DNA of 39,279 nt, taken from NCBI GenBank assembly GCA_044224215.1, contig JBGAKX010000030.1, positions 1 to 39,279 of the forward strand. Reading direction: 5' to 3'. The position numbers and the translations under genes were made by a program. Positions 29,620 to 38,302 of this stretch are shown here, one piece after another. This DNA comes from DAOMFM01 sp035429825 (GTDB lineage: Bacteria; Acidobacteriota; Blastocatellia; UBA7656; JADIYM01). The notes beneath the pieces are model-generated. The model ran no database searches, was not told the DNA's origin, and worked only from the letters and a program-made list of their open reading frames with translations. The number at the start of each line of letters is the position of its first letter. Within the stretch, counting starts at the first letter, position 1.

Positions 29620-30941
29620 GTCCCGGACTCCTCGTCCGAATCCTCTTTCTCCTCTTTCGCCGCGCCGTCCTTTGCCGGCGCGGCCTCGACCTGCCGGACC
29701 TTTGTGCCATCGGGGAGCGCGTAGTTGCCTTCGACGATCACCGTCACGCCGTCCTCGAGGCCCTTCGATATCTCGAGCGCTTCGTCTGTGCGGATGCCGA
29801 CCGTCACCTCGGTTTCGTGCGCGACCGACTGCTCGTCGACGACCATCACCGTTCCGGTATCAGCGGTCGGATCCTCGAACGTCACCGCTGCCGGGGGAAC
29901 CGTCACCGCACCGGTCGCTTCGCCGACGGTGATCGAGACCTTTGCAAAGTCGCCGACGCGCAGGTTCTCGGAGCCCTCGGGCACCTCGACCCACACTTCG
30001 ACCGTGCGACTCGCAGGGTCCGCCGTTCGCGACACGAGCGTGACCTTTCCCTCAATGTCTTCGCCGCCGGATGACGGGGAGATCGCCGCGACGGCTCCGG
30101 TCCTTATTCCGAGCATGCCGTTGTCGGGGAACTGCGCCTTGACGACCAGGACGCGCGTGTCGGTGACGGTGAACAGCTTCTCGCCGGCGGCCACGAACTC
30201 GCCATCCTGGTGAAACTGCGCGGTGATCACACCGGAGATCGGGCTGCGAACCGTCGCATACTCGAGCTGCACGTGCGCCGCGTCCGCGCGATCCTCGGCC
30301 TGTTTCAGGCGGCTTTCGGCGATGTCGCGGTTCGTCGGATTCAGGTTCGAGCCCGCAAGGCTCGACTCCCGTTCGGCAAGCTCCTTGGCGCTTTCGGCCT
30401 GTTTCAGGGCAAGTTCGGCATCGTCGAGATCCTTCTGCGCGATGCCGCCGCGCTCGAACAGCATCTTGCGCCGGCGATAGAGCGCCTCGGCATTGCGCAG
30501 CGTCGCGATGGCGTCCTGAAGCGCCTTCTGACGCTGCGCATCCGCTTCCGGCGTCGTTCCGCCCGATGTCTGTTTCAGCGTCGCGCGCGCCTCGCGCACC
30601 GCCGCGTCGGCCTCGGCCGCCGCCGCGCGCAGATCGCCGGACTCGAGCGTCGCGACGACGTCGCCCGCCTTGACCACCTTTCCCTTGACGATGCCCATCC
30701 TCGCGACGACAGCCCCGACCTTTGGCGCGACGGGTATCTCGTTCATCGACGACACGGTCCCGAGCGCGCTGAGCGTGTCGATCAGATCCGCCCGGGTTGC
30801 GCGCGTGACCTTCACCGTGACGACGGGCTCGGCCTCGGCTTCGTTCGTCGAGCGGCAACCGGTCGCGCCGGCGGCGACGGCGAGGATCAGCGCGCCGAGA
30901 CGCGCAATCCGTGTGGATGGGACGATCATTCGGTGTGTCAC
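29616..30941 (-). CDS. RND efflux periplasmic adaptor (membrane fusion lipoprotein)
   Basis: This 441-residue protein has a lipoprotein signal ending in a lipobox (AAGATGC). Next come the barrel-sandwich/lipoyl half-motifs (VAPKVGAVVARMGIVKGKVV), a long coiled-coil hairpin of about 100 residues rich in Ala, Glu and Lys, the second lipoyl half (TVRSPISGVITAQFHQDGEF) and beta-barrel and membrane-proximal domains. The C-terminal tail is very acidic. It bridges the inner-membrane RND pump and the TolC-like channel. The start is given as the GTG at 30941, which overlaps the TolC stop; an ATG four codons later is possible. Its stop overlaps the RND start. Confidence 0.9.
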   Translation of the reverse strand: MTHRMIVPSTRIARLGALILAVAAGATGCRSTNEAEAEPVVTVKVTRATRADLIDTLSALGTVSSMNEIPVAPKVGAVVARMGIVKGKVVKAGDVVATLESGDLRAAAAEADAAVREARATLKQTSGGTTPEADAQRQKALQDAIATLRNAEALYRRRKMLFERGGIAQKDLDDAELALKQAESAKELAERESSLAGSNLNPTNRDIAESRLKQAEDRADAAHVQLEYATVRSPISGVITAQFHQDGEFVAAGEKLFTVTDTRVLVVKAQFPDNGMLGIRTGAVAAISPSSGGEDIEGKVTLVSRTADPASRTVEVWVEVPEGSENLRVGDFAKVSITVGEATGAVTVPPAAVTFEDPTADTGTVMVVDEQSVAHETEVTVGIRTDEALEISKGLEDGVTVIVEGNYALPDGTKVRQVEAAPAKDGAAKEEKEDSDEESGT

Positions 30942-32347
30942 TGTCCGACCGCCTGCCGCAGGCGGTCGAGGGCGATGTGGTACTCACGGATGGCCGTGTA
31001 GAACGCGGTCCGCTGCGCGGCGAGCGTCGTTCTTGCGTCAACGACCTCGAGCACCGGCGCTTCGCCCGCGCGATAGCGCAGCTCGGAGATCTCGAGCGCA
31101 CGCGATGCGTCGACCACGCCCGATCCGGTCAGCCGGACACGGCTCGCCGCCGCATCGGCAGCGGTCCGGGCCTTCGAGAATTCGAGACGCAGCGCCCTCA
31201 GCGCGATCTCCTGGTTTCGGCGCACAGTCTCGCGGCGGATCTCGGCCTGCGTCTGGCGGCCCTTTGCGCCGCCCCAGTCAAAGATCGGAATCGTCAGCGT
31301 GACGCTTGCGGCCGCACCGAAGTCCCGCGACGGCTGGACGTGCGAGTCGTCGACGCCGGTGCTCACGTTGTAGCCGAGCGACGGCAGGCGATCGGCACGT
31401 GCGCTGCGAACCTCGGCATCCGCCGAGCGCTCTTCCGCGGCGAGCTCGGCGAACTCGGGCCGTTCGAGCACCTTGTCGACCGTCAAGCCAGCGACGTCGA
31501 GCGGATCCGGGAGCGCCTGCCCGAGATCCACGACCTCGGTGGGCGTCCCCAACTCCAATCCCATCAGCGAGTTGAGCGTGTCGAGCGCATCCAACTCGGC
31601 CGTGCCCGCCTGGATCAGCTCGTCCTGCCGGGCGTTCAGATCGGTGCGCGCTTTCAGCGTGTCGAGCTCGGGGACCTCGCCGCCTTCAAAAAGCAGCGTC
31701 GTCGTCTCGGAGAACAACCTGGCGGAATCCACCGCCTGTTTCGCGACGTCGCGCGCTGCGCGGGCGAACGAGAGCCCGTAGTAGGACTCCGCGACCGCCG
31801 ACACGAGACCGCGCCGCGCGATCAACGCATTCGCGCGGGCGCGCGCAAGCTCGGCGCGCGTGCGGTCGAGCTCGGCGCGCTGTTTGCCGTTGATGTCGAT
31901 CAGACCGCTGACGCTCGCGACGAGGAAATACTCGTTCACGGCGTTGTTCGCAATGAACGCCGGCGGTCGCTCGGTGTACGGAATGCCGATCTGGTCGGGG
32001 CCGTGCAGCGGGCTCGAATAGATATAGGAGAGCGGCGCCGAGACGGACGGCAGGAAGCCGATCCGCGCCTGGTGCACGTCCTCCTCGGCGATTCGGACGT
32101 CGTTCTCAGCGGCGGTGTACGCCGACGCCTGCTTGAGCGCGAGATCGCGTGCCTCGGCGAATGTCACGACGTGCGGCGGCTGCGAGGGCTGCGGCGACAG
32201 GTTCTGCGCAATGCCGGGCGCGGCGCACAGTTCGAGCGCCAGGACCAGCCCGGCGAGCGAGCGCGCGTACCGCGCGACCCTGGTGAGCGCGGCGATGTAT
32301 CGTAGTCCAATCACACGGAATGCACGGCGAGTTGATGGATCGGGCAC
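30938..32347 (-). CDS. TolC-family outer-membrane efflux protein
   Basis: The protein is about 469 residues with a signal-like hydrophobic segment (RYARSLAGLVLALELCAAPG). Two OEP repeats (PF02321) of long amphipathic helices follow: TFAEARDLALKQASAYTAAE with ARIGFLPSVSAPLSYIYSSP, and later SADAEVRSARADRLPSLGYN and VTLTIPIFDWGGAKGRQTQA. TolC-like trimers form the outer-membrane duct for RND and other pumps. It is the first gene of the efflux operon and overlaps the adaptor gene. The start is uncertain: the reported one is a GTG with no clear ribosome-binding site, about 40 residues before the hydrophobic core of the signal. Confidence 0.88.
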   Translation of the reverse strand: MPDPSTRRAFRVIGLRYIAALTRVARYARSLAGLVLALELCAAPGIAQNLSPQPSQPPHVVTFAEARDLALKQASAYTAAENDVRIAEEDVHQARIGFLPSVSAPLSYIYSSPLHGPDQIGIPYTERPPAFIANNAVNEYFLVASVSGLIDINGKQRAELDRTRAELARARANALIARRGLVSAVAESYYGLSFARAARDVAKQAVDSARLFSETTTLLFEGGEVPELDTLKARTDLNARQDELIQAGTAELDALDTLNSLMGLELGTPTEVVDLGQALPDPLDVAGLTVDKVLERPEFAELAAEERSADAEVRSARADRLPSLGYNVSTGVDDSHVQPSRDFGAAASVTLTIPIFDWGGAKGRQTQAEIRRETVRRNQEIALRALRLEFSKARTAADAAASRVRLTGSGVVDASRALEISELRYRAGEAPVLEVVDARTTLAAQRTAFYTAIREYHIALDRLRQAVGQ

Positions 32348-32368
32348 GCGCTACCGTAGCAATGCGAA

Positions 32369-32386
32369 GTTAAACGGCGCGTTAAC
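32369..32386. promoter_or_regulatory. GTTAA/TTAAC inverted repeat, candidate response-regulator operator
   Basis: GTTAA (32369-32373) and TTAAC (32382-32386) flank eight bases in the short region between the divergent efflux operon and the two-component operon. OmpR-type regulators often bind near such divergent promoters. A short GCTAC-C-GTAGC palindrome lies nearby at about 32351-32361. Binding by this regulator is inferred. Confidence 0.3.
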
Positions 32387-32495
32387 CCGCGTTGCCCGAG
32401 CGGCGAGCGGTCATACTCCGTTTATGTTGTGTCGGATACCATGACGGCCGGGCCCGAGGGCCCGAGGCGGCGTGCCGACAGCGAGGAATCACCGA

Positions 32496-33197
32496 GTGCG
32501 CGTACTGGTCGTCGAGGACGAACCACGAGTTGCCGGATTTGTGGCGAGGGGTCTGCGCGAGCAGGCCTATGCCGTCGACGTCGCCGAAAACGGCGAGGAT
32601 GCGCTCTTCCAGATCTCGGTCAACACGTACGACGTGATCATCCTCGACCTGATGATTCCGGAGCCGGACGGCATGACGGTCTGCCGCCGCGTGCGAGAGG
32701 ACGGGCACACGACGCCGATTCTCATGCTGACAGCGCGCGATTCCGTCGAAGACCGCATCGCAGGGCTCGACGCCGGCGCGGACGACTACCTCGTCAAGCC
32801 GTTCGCGTTTGGCGAGCTCCTCGCGCGCGTGCGCGCGCTCCTTCGACGCGGGAGCGCGCTCGAGCCGTTGACGATCACGGTCGGAGACCTCGCCATCGAC
32901 ATGCACGCTCGCGCCGTATCGCGCGGCGGCCGGGCGATCGATTTGACCGCCAAGGAGTACTCGCTGCTCGAGTTTCTCGCCCGCAACGCGGGCCGCGTGG
33001 TCGGCCGCGCCGAGATCGCCGAGCACGTGTGGGACGATTCGTACGATCCGTTCTCGAATTCGATCGAGGTCTACATCAACCGGCTCAGGCGCAAGGTGGA
33101 CGCCGGCGACGTCCCGCCGCTGATCCACACGCGCCGAGGCGCGGGGTACGTGCTTGCGCTGCCGGCTGCGGCGGGCCCCGAGACGGACGAGCACTGA
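32496..33197 (+). CDS. OmpR-family response regulator
   Basis: The protein is 233 residues. The receiver domain (1-118) has the acidic pair in RVLVVEDEPRV, phospho-acceptor D51 in VIILDLMIPEPDG, the switch Thr in ILMLTARDS and the conserved Lys in DDYLVKPFAF. The C-terminal winged helix carries IDLTAKEYSLLEFLARNAGR, then SNSIEVYINRLRRKVD and LIHTRRGAGYVL. The GTG at 32496 is preferred because GAGGA lies eight bases upstream and RVLVVED is the usual start; a GTG at 32472 is an alternative. It precedes its histidine kinase by 4 bp and is divergent from the efflux operon, which it probably controls. Confidence 0.92.
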   Translation: MRVLVVEDEPRVAGFVARGLREQAYAVDVAENGEDALFQISVNTYDVIILDLMIPEPDGMTVCRRVREDGHTTPILMLTARDSVEDRIAGLDAGADDYLVKPFAFGELLARVRALLRRGSALEPLTITVGDLAIDMHARAVSRGGRAIDLTAKEYSLLEFLARNAGRVVGRAEIAEHVWDDSYDPFSNSIEVYINRLRRKVDAGDVPPLIHTRRGAGYVLALPAAAGPETDEH

Positions 33198-33201
33198 CGC
33201 G

Positions 33202-34632
33202 ATGCGACGTCGCCTGACATTGTGGTACACCGCACTGGTCGCGATCGCGCTCGTCGCGTTCGCGGTGCTGAGCTACGGGCTGCTCGCGCGCGCGCTGGGT
33301 CGGTCGACGGACGAATCGCTCGAGGGCGCCGTCGCCGCGCTTTCCGCCGCGGTGACAGCGGAATCGCACGAGCCCGACACGGTGGGATTCTCTCCCAACG
33401 CCATCGTCACGGAGGCCGCGCGCGAATTCCGGATCTCGGACGTCACGCTGTTCGTCCTGGACGACTCGAACACGCTCGTCGCGACGGTCGACAACGGAGT
33501 GCCGCGAGACGTTCTCGGCGACGCGAACGTGCGGGGGCTGCTTTCACGAGCGCGCGAAAAGAGCCCGGCGTTTGCGACGCCGGCCGGCAACAGCCAGCTG
33601 CGGCTGGTCGCCGTCCGATCGACCGTGCTGGCGTCGAACTACGTGATCGTCGCGGGCCGCTCGACCGCGGAAGACTCGCAGACGCTTGCCACCGTGCGGG
33701 ACTCGTACTACGTCACGGTGCCGCTGGTCGTCATCCTTGCGGCGCTCGGCGGCGCATTGCTCGCGCGCAGGAGCCTGCGGCCGGTTGCGGCCATGGGCGA
33801 TCGCGCCGAAAAGATCCGTGCGACGACGCTCCACGAGCGGCTTCCCGTTCCGAACGCTGACGACGAACTTGGCGGGCTCGCAAAGACGTTCAACGACCTG
33901 CTCGCGCGGCTCGAAAGCTCGTTCGAGCAGCAGCGGCGCTTCATGGCCGACGCGTCGCACGAGCTGCGAACGCCCGTGGCCGTGGTCCGCGGCGAGTCCG
34001 AGGTTGCGCTGTCGCAACCGGACCGGCCGCCAAGCGAGTACCGCGAATCGCTCGAAATCGTCCACGACGAGGGGAAGCGGCTCACCCGGATCGTCGACGA
34101 GCTGTTTCTTCTGGCACGGGCGGACGCGGGTCAGGTGCCGCTCCAGCTCTCGTCGTTCACGCTCGACGAGCTGGCGGCGGATTCTGTCCATTCGGTCCGC
34201 AGCCTTGCGACCGGACGCGACGTCACGGTGGAGTTGTCGACAAACGGCGTGATGCCGATTCGCGGGGACGAGGCGATGCTCGGACGGATGCTCCGCAACC
34301 TGCTCGACAACGCGATCAAACACGCGCCGGCCGGATCGACGGTGTGGCTGCGCCTATCGAGCCAGGCGGACGAGTACGTCCTGGAAGTCGAAGATCGCGG
34401 CGCCGGTATTCCGGAGGCGGCGCAGCCGCACGTCTTCGAGCGGTTCTACCGGGTCGATTCCGCGCGGTCGCGCGGCAATGGTTCCACCTCCAACGGATCG
34501 AGCGGCGCGGGGCTCGGGCTCGCGATCGCGCGGTGGGTGGCCGAGGCGCACGGCGGCCGGCTCGTGCTGCAACGCTCGTCGGGCGACGGGACGGTCTTCG
34601 AGGTGCGGCTTCCGGTGAGTTCGGAAACGTGA
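33202..34632 (+). CDS. Membrane sensor histidine kinase (HAMP, HisKA, HATPase)
   Basis: The protein is 476 residues. A first membrane helix (LVAIALVAFAVLSYGLLARA) and a second (VTVPLVVILAALGGALLARR) enclose a periplasmic sensor of about 140 residues. A HAMP linker follows (SLRPVAAMGDRAEKIRATTL), then HisKA with DASHELRTPVAVVRGE, and HATPase_c with N-box LRNLLDNAIKHAP, G1 DRGAGIPEAAQPHVFERF and G2 GAGLGLAIARWVAEAHGG. It should phosphorylate the regulator upstream, 4 bp away. The signal is unknown. Its 3' end faces the glyoxalase-like gene. Confidence 0.93.
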   Translation: MRRRLTLWYTALVAIALVAFAVLSYGLLARALGRSTDESLEGAVAALSAAVTAESHEPDTVGFSPNAIVTEAAREFRISDVTLFVLDDSNTLVATVDNGVPRDVLGDANVRGLLSRAREKSPAFATPAGNSQLRLVAVRSTVLASNYVIVAGRSTAEDSQTLATVRDSYYVTVPLVVILAALGGALLARRSLRPVAAMGDRAEKIRATTLHERLPVPNADDELGGLAKTFNDLLARLESSFEQQRRFMADASHELRTPVAVVRGESEVALSQPDRPPSEYRESLEIVHDEGKRLTRIVDELFLLARADAGQVPLQLSSFTLDELAADSVHSVRSLATGRDVTVELSTNGVMPIRGDEAMLGRMLRNLLDNAIKHAPAGSTVWLRLSSQADEYVLEVEDRGAGIPEAAQPHVFERFYRVDSARSRGNGSTSNGSSGAGLGLAIARWVAEAHGGRLVLQRSSGDGTVFEVRLPVSSET

Positions 34633-34645
34633 CGCGAGCAGCGAG

Positions 34646-35368
34646 CTAGAGTTCCACCTCGCCTTGTGCGCTCGTGACGCGAACCCGGATTCGGGCGGCT
34701 TTGGCGTCATCGACCTTTGCCGAGATTCCAAGCGCTTCGAAAGAGGTCTTCAGCGGCGCGGGCGCCGGCGACTCGAACCACAGATCGACGAGCGTGATCC
34801 CGGCCGGCGCCGTCGTGCTGGGGTGATCGGCGGGCGTCTTCCACTGGATGGCAAACGGCAGGAGGCCGTCCGTGTTCTTTGCAAACGCGACGGTCTCCCA
34901 CTCGAGGCGCTTTCCGGAGGGCGTCACTCGGGCGCCCGGCATGATCTCGGTGGGTTCGAGTTGTGCGGCCGCGGCGTTCTGGCGCAGCGCCGCGAGATCG
35001 GTCGACGCCATCGCCCAGCCGATGATGGTGGGCTGAGCGAGCGACTTGACCACGGTGACCATCTCGTTCGTGACATTTTGGGCGGGATCGAGCGCGAGGA
35101 CTTCGAGGTAGCGGCGGCCGCCGAGCGCCGCGAGTGCGTTTCGGGTGCCGCGGCCGGGATGGCTGCCGCTGGGGACGGGGCGGATGCCTGTCTTGGCGGC
35201 GACGAACTCGATGCCGGCTTCGAGGTCGGGGAACGCAATGATGATGTGATCGACGGCTTCGGCGGCGGGGCGCGTGACGGGCGATGCGGACGAATTCATG
35301 TGTGCCACCCCAACGGTGCCGACGACCATCGCGGCGGTGAATTCGCGGCGGGTCATTCGGGATTTCAT
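34646..35368 (-). CDS. Tat-exported glyoxalase-like (VOC) protein
   Basis: This 240-residue protein begins MKSRMTRREFTAAMVVGTVG; TRREF followed by a hydrophobic stretch is a twin-arginine signal. The mature part opens with AVDHIIIAFPDLEAGIEFVA, with GRGTRNALAALGGRRYLEVL next, typical of Glyoxalase_3 (PF13468) proteins. The central part has GWAMASTDLAALRQNAAAAQ and the last third a second VOC half. Substrate unknown. Tat export suggests a cofactor or metal bound before export. The ATG at 35368 is chosen for the Tat signal; a longer upstream ORF has no coding support and no ribosome-binding site is evident. Confidence 0.75.
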   Translation of the reverse strand: MKSRMTRREFTAAMVVGTVGVAHMNSSASPVTRPAAEAVDHIIIAFPDLEAGIEFVAAKTGIRPVPSGSHPGRGTRNALAALGGRRYLEVLALDPAQNVTNEMVTVVKSLAQPTIIGWAMASTDLAALRQNAAAAQLEPTEIMPGARVTPSGKRLEWETVAFAKNTDGLLPFAIQWKTPADHPSTTAPAGITLVDLWFESPAPAPLKTSFEALGISAKVDDAKAARIRVRVTSAQGEVEL

Positions 35369-35545
35369 GCCGCGAATTTTCGCAGATGTTCGCGAATCAG
35401 GGGAAAGAATGTGTATCAGGCGGCGAGGGGCGAGCCTCATGGGCATCAAAGGCCGAGCGCAGAGACAGGACGAGGGGGGCGCCAAATCCATGTCTCTGCG
35501 TGCGGGCCGTCATTTCTCGTCGAATGAACGCGCCCGACGAATAGT
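35369..35545. other. Non-coding leader of a 317-bp gene-free stretch
   Basis: No gene is seen between the glyoxalase-like start and the REP-like repeat. The sequence holds no clear promoter that I can defend. The rest of the stretch up to 35685 is described as the REP-like element and the pre-ATG hairpin. Confidence 0.4.
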
Positions 35546-35609
35546 CCGGGCGCTACCGCACCCGGCTCTGGTTCCGTCGTTGCGCGCAGCGACAGGAACC
35601 AGAGCCGGG
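35546..35609. repeat. REP-like element upstream of RAYT, with 49-base hairpin
   Basis: The 29 bases at 35546-35574 recur unchanged at 36213-36241 after the RAYT gene. The first 20 bases form a hairpin that on the other strand reads CCGGGTGC-GGTA-GCGCCCGG (eight pairs, one wobble). The next part starts a larger structure: CCCGGCTCTGGTTCC (35561-35575) pairs exactly with GGAACCAGAGCCGGG (35595-35609), and the interior is also nearly self-complementary, giving an almost uninterrupted stem of about 24 pairs. Confidence 0.85.
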
Positions 35610-35663
35610 CCAATGGGCTCGGCCCACCGTCTGAAATCAACCAATTTCGACGAAACCCAACAC

Positions 35664-35685
35664 GGCCGACCTTCGATAGTCGGCC
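35664..35685 (+). promoter_or_regulatory. Hairpin abutting the RAYT start codon
   Basis: GGCCGAC (35664-35670) and GTCGGCC (35679-35685) form a seven-pair stem with an eight-base loop ending directly before the ATG. No Shine-Dalgarno sequence is present. The stem could limit translation of the transposase or be a recognition site for it. Confidence 0.4.
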
Positions 35686-36186
35686 ATGAACGAATGGTAC
35701 GACACCGGACCAATCGCATTCCTGATCACCTTTACCACATACGGGACGTGGCTTCATGGAGACGTGCGAGGGTCCGTCGATCGCGAGAACCGTCGCTACG
35801 GTGCTCCCAGACTTGCACCGGACGCTAGACGTCGACGGCGCGCTCAGGAACGGCTGAAGCAGAGCCCTGTGCGCCTCGACGCTGCTGCGCGCCGCGCAGT
35901 CCGGTGTGCAATTGACCACACCGTGCAAGAACGCGAATGGGCGTTGTGGGCCTTAAATGTCCGGACCAATCACGTACACGCCGTGATTGCCGCTGCGAGG
36001 CGTCCCGAGGTGGTTGTCAACGCCGTGAAGGCGAATGCGACACGAATGTTGCGCGAACGAGGATCCTGGCAGGGCGCCGGGAGTCCATGGTCGACAGGCG
36101 CAAGCACCCGGTATCTATGGACCGAGGATTCGGTCAAGCGCGCGGTTCGATACGTGCTCCACTGTCAGGGTCCGGACCTGCCGTAG
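35686..36186 (+). CDS. REP-associated tyrosine transposase-like protein (RAYT, Y1 family)
   Basis: This 166-residue protein resembles stand-alone IS200-type (Y1_Tnp) relatives: ITFTTYGTWLHGDVRGSVDR at the N-terminus, then LNVRTNHVHAVIAAARRPEV, in which HVH is the metal-binding HUH motif, and GASTRYLWTEDSVKRAVRYV near the C-terminus with candidate catalytic tyrosines. Such enzymes nick single-stranded DNA at hairpins. No partner TnpB or IS ends are seen. It is flanked by direct copies of a 29-base REP-like repeat (35546 and 36213), the hallmark arrangement of RAYT genes. The start codon has no ribosome-binding site and is preceded by a hairpin. Confidence 0.8.
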   Translation: MNEWYDTGPIAFLITFTTYGTWLHGDVRGSVDRENRRYGAPRLAPDARRRRRAQERLKQSPVRLDAAARRAVRCAIDHTVQEREWALWALNVRTNHVHAVIAAARRPEVVVNAVKANATRMLRERGSWQGAGSPWSTGASTRYLWTEDSVKRAVRYVLHCQGPDLP

Positions 36187-36212
36187 GTCGTTACGTGGTT
36201 CGACGGGTTGGG

Positions 36213-36241
36213 CCGGGCGCTACCGCACCCGGCTCTGGTTC
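36213..36241. repeat. REP-like element downstream of RAYT
   Basis: This is an exact 29-base copy of 35546-35574 in the same orientation, 27 bp after the RAYT stop. Similarity continues weakly (ATTGCGCGCA against GTTGCGCGCA) but the second arm of the large hairpin is absent. It lies between the convergent RAYT and hydratase genes and may also serve as their terminator. Confidence 0.85.
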
Positions 36242-36256
36242 ATCGATTGCGCGCAA

Positions 36257-38302
36257 TTACAGCCCAAACACCGCCGGATCCCACACCAGGCCCAGCTCGC
36301 CCGGCGACGCGATATACCCCGCCAGCGCCGACGCCGCCACCACCTGAGGACTCGCCAGGTACCCCTCGCCACCCAGCCCCATCCGGTTCTGCCAGTTCCG
36401 GTTGAAACTCGTGATCGCCCGCTGGCCCTTCTGCAGCGCATCCGGACCCTGCCCAAAACACGGCCCGCACCACGACTCGCGAATCTGACCGCCAACCCCG
36501 CGCAACACATCCGCGATCGACGCGCCTCCCAGCCGCGCATCCGGCCGCTCGATCTGCTGTTTGACCAGCCCGCTCCCCGGGAACACCAGGAACTCGGTCT
36601 TCTCGGCAATCCGGTCGATCCCCGCGTCGCGCGCCGCGCGCACCAACAGCGCCGCGCCGAGCAGGTCCTCGTACCCACCGTTCGTGCACGACCCGATCAT
36701 CGCCTTGTCAAAGACGATCCGCTCCTTCGCGACCTCGTCCGCCGGGTACGCATTGCCCGGGCTGAACGGCTTTGCCACCATCGGCACGACGTCGCCAAGA
36801 TCGAACGCCTCGTCGATCTCGAAGTGCGCATCCGCTCCCGGCCCGATCGGCGGATACGGCAGATCGATCCCGCGTTCCGCGAACCACGCAAGCGTGATCT
36901 CATCCGGCGCAAAGATCCCGTTCTGCGCCTCGGCCTCGGCCATCATGTTCGCGATCGTGTTGCGGAACGGAATCGGCAACTGCTTCGCCGCATCGACGAA
37001 CTCGACGCCCATGCCCTGCGACTGCGCGGCGCCCCACCGGCGCAGCAGCTCGAGCACGATGTCCTTGCCGTTCACCCACGGCTGAAGCGGGCCGTCGATC
37101 GTCACCCGTCGCTGCTTCGCCAGCGTGAAGTAGATCGAGCCCGTTGCCCAGCCAAACCCGAGCGTGGTCGATCCCACGCCCATGCCAACCGCTCCGTACG
37201 CGCCGTACGCGCGCGAGTGAGAGTCGGCGCCAGGGATGAACGCGCCGGGAACGACAAGGCCCTGCTGTGGAAAGTAGAAGTGAAAGATCCCGTCGCCCGG
37301 CTCGGCCCAGAACGGCGGCCGCACGTCGAGCTTCTTTGCAAACTCGCGCGAGATCGCCGTCTGGCGATCGTCCGAGTCCTTCCCCGTGAACACAAAGTGG
37401 TCGCTCGCGAACGCCGCGCGCCGCGGATAGATCGTGTCGCCGCCCGTGATCTTGTTGAAGGTGTAGATCGAGAACGGACCGGTGCCGTCGGACGCGGGCA
37501 ACAGGTCGGAGTACACGCGCAGCGTCTCGCCCGGCGCGACGCGCGCGCTCTTGTCGACGCGGTGCGCCCACACGATCTGCTCGGTCGTCGTCATCGTTCG
37601 CGCAAGCGCTTCGTCGGGGAAGACGATCTCGGGAACGGTGCCGAGCGATTCGAGGAACTCGCGCCGCCCGATCGCAAAAATGCCACCCGATCGCCGAATC
37701 TCCTCTTCCTTTGAAGACAGCGGAACCGACTCGTACGTCCTGTTCTGCGTGACGTTCGTGATCGCGCGCGTCGCCGTGTCGAATGTCAGTTCGTCGCCGT
37801 CCTGGGCATCGGCGACGGCGTCGGGGCACTGCACGACGTGGAGGCCGAGGTTGAGCGAATTGCGACGGAAGATGTCGCCCATGTTGTTGCCGCAGACGAT
37901 CACCATCTCGAGGCCGACCTCTTCCGCGACGGCCTTCAGACCGGCGGGTGACATCTCGCGCGAGCTGCCGATCGCGAAGCGGTCGCCCGCGACGAGGAAC
38001 GTCTCGCCGGCGTGCACGCGAGCGCGGAAGTCGGGCATGAGATAGCGGAACGATCCTGCCTTCCATCGCTCGTCGAGCGTCTCGAGACTCTCCGAAACAC
38101 AGTCGGCGGACGGCGTGATCTGGTCGGTGTCGATCGCGTCGCGCTTCGTGCCGGCAACGGTCGGGTCCCAGAAGATCAGCGCGCGTCCGGCGATCACGTG
38201 CGCGTCGGCTCGCGCGCCGGAATCGGCCACTGGAGCGGCTTTCGAGGTGATGTCATCAAGCGAGACGCCCGGCTGAAGACGCGCGGGACCGATGCGATTC
38301 AT
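36257..38302 (-). CDS. Aconitase/isopropylmalate-dehydratase family enzyme, LeuD-LeuC order fusion
   Basis: The protein is 681 residues. The N-terminal part (about 1-190) is a swivel domain like LeuD: AIDTDQITPSADC, GDRFAIGSSREMSPAGLKAV and GDIFRRNSLNLGLHVVQC. The C-terminal part (about 240-681) is a LeuC-like 4Fe-4S domain: GADSHSRAYGAYGAVG, IGSCTNGGYEDLL (C539) and ESWCGPCFGQGP (C612, C615), the three cluster ligands. The order is reversed relative to aconitases, which end with the swivel. The reaction should be reversible hydration of a tri- or dicarboxylic acid; the substrate is not clear. The ATG at 38302 has a GGAGGAG site, so upstream extension is rejected. It diverges from the DnaC-like gene. 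Confidence 0.85.
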   Translation of the reverse strand: MNRIGPARLQPGVSLDDITSKAAPVADSGARADAHVIAGRALIFWDPTVAGTKRDAIDTDQITPSADCVSESLETLDERWKAGSFRYLMPDFRARVHAGETFLVAGDRFAIGSSREMSPAGLKAVAEEVGLEMVIVCGNNMGDIFRRNSLNLGLHVVQCPDAVADAQDGDELTFDTATRAITNVTQNRTYESVPLSSKEEEIRRSGGIFAIGRREFLESLGTVPEIVFPDEALARTMTTTEQIVWAHRVDKSARVAPGETLRVYSDLLPASDGTGPFSIYTFNKITGGDTIYPRRAAFASDHFVFTGKDSDDRQTAISREFAKKLDVRPPFWAEPGDGIFHFYFPQQGLVVPGAFIPGADSHSRAYGAYGAVGMGVGSTTLGFGWATGSIYFTLAKQRRVTIDGPLQPWVNGKDIVLELLRRWGAAQSQGMGVEFVDAAKQLPIPFRNTIANMMAEAEAQNGIFAPDEITLAWFAERGIDLPYPPIGPGADAHFEIDEAFDLGDVVPMVAKPFSPGNAYPADEVAKERIVFDKAMIGSCTNGGYEDLLGAALLVRAARDAGIDRIAEKTEFLVFPGSGLVKQQIERPDARLGGASIADVLRGVGGQIRESWCGPCFGQGPDALQKGQRAITSFNRNWQNRMGLGGEGYLASPQVVAASALAGYIASPGELGLVWDPAVFGL

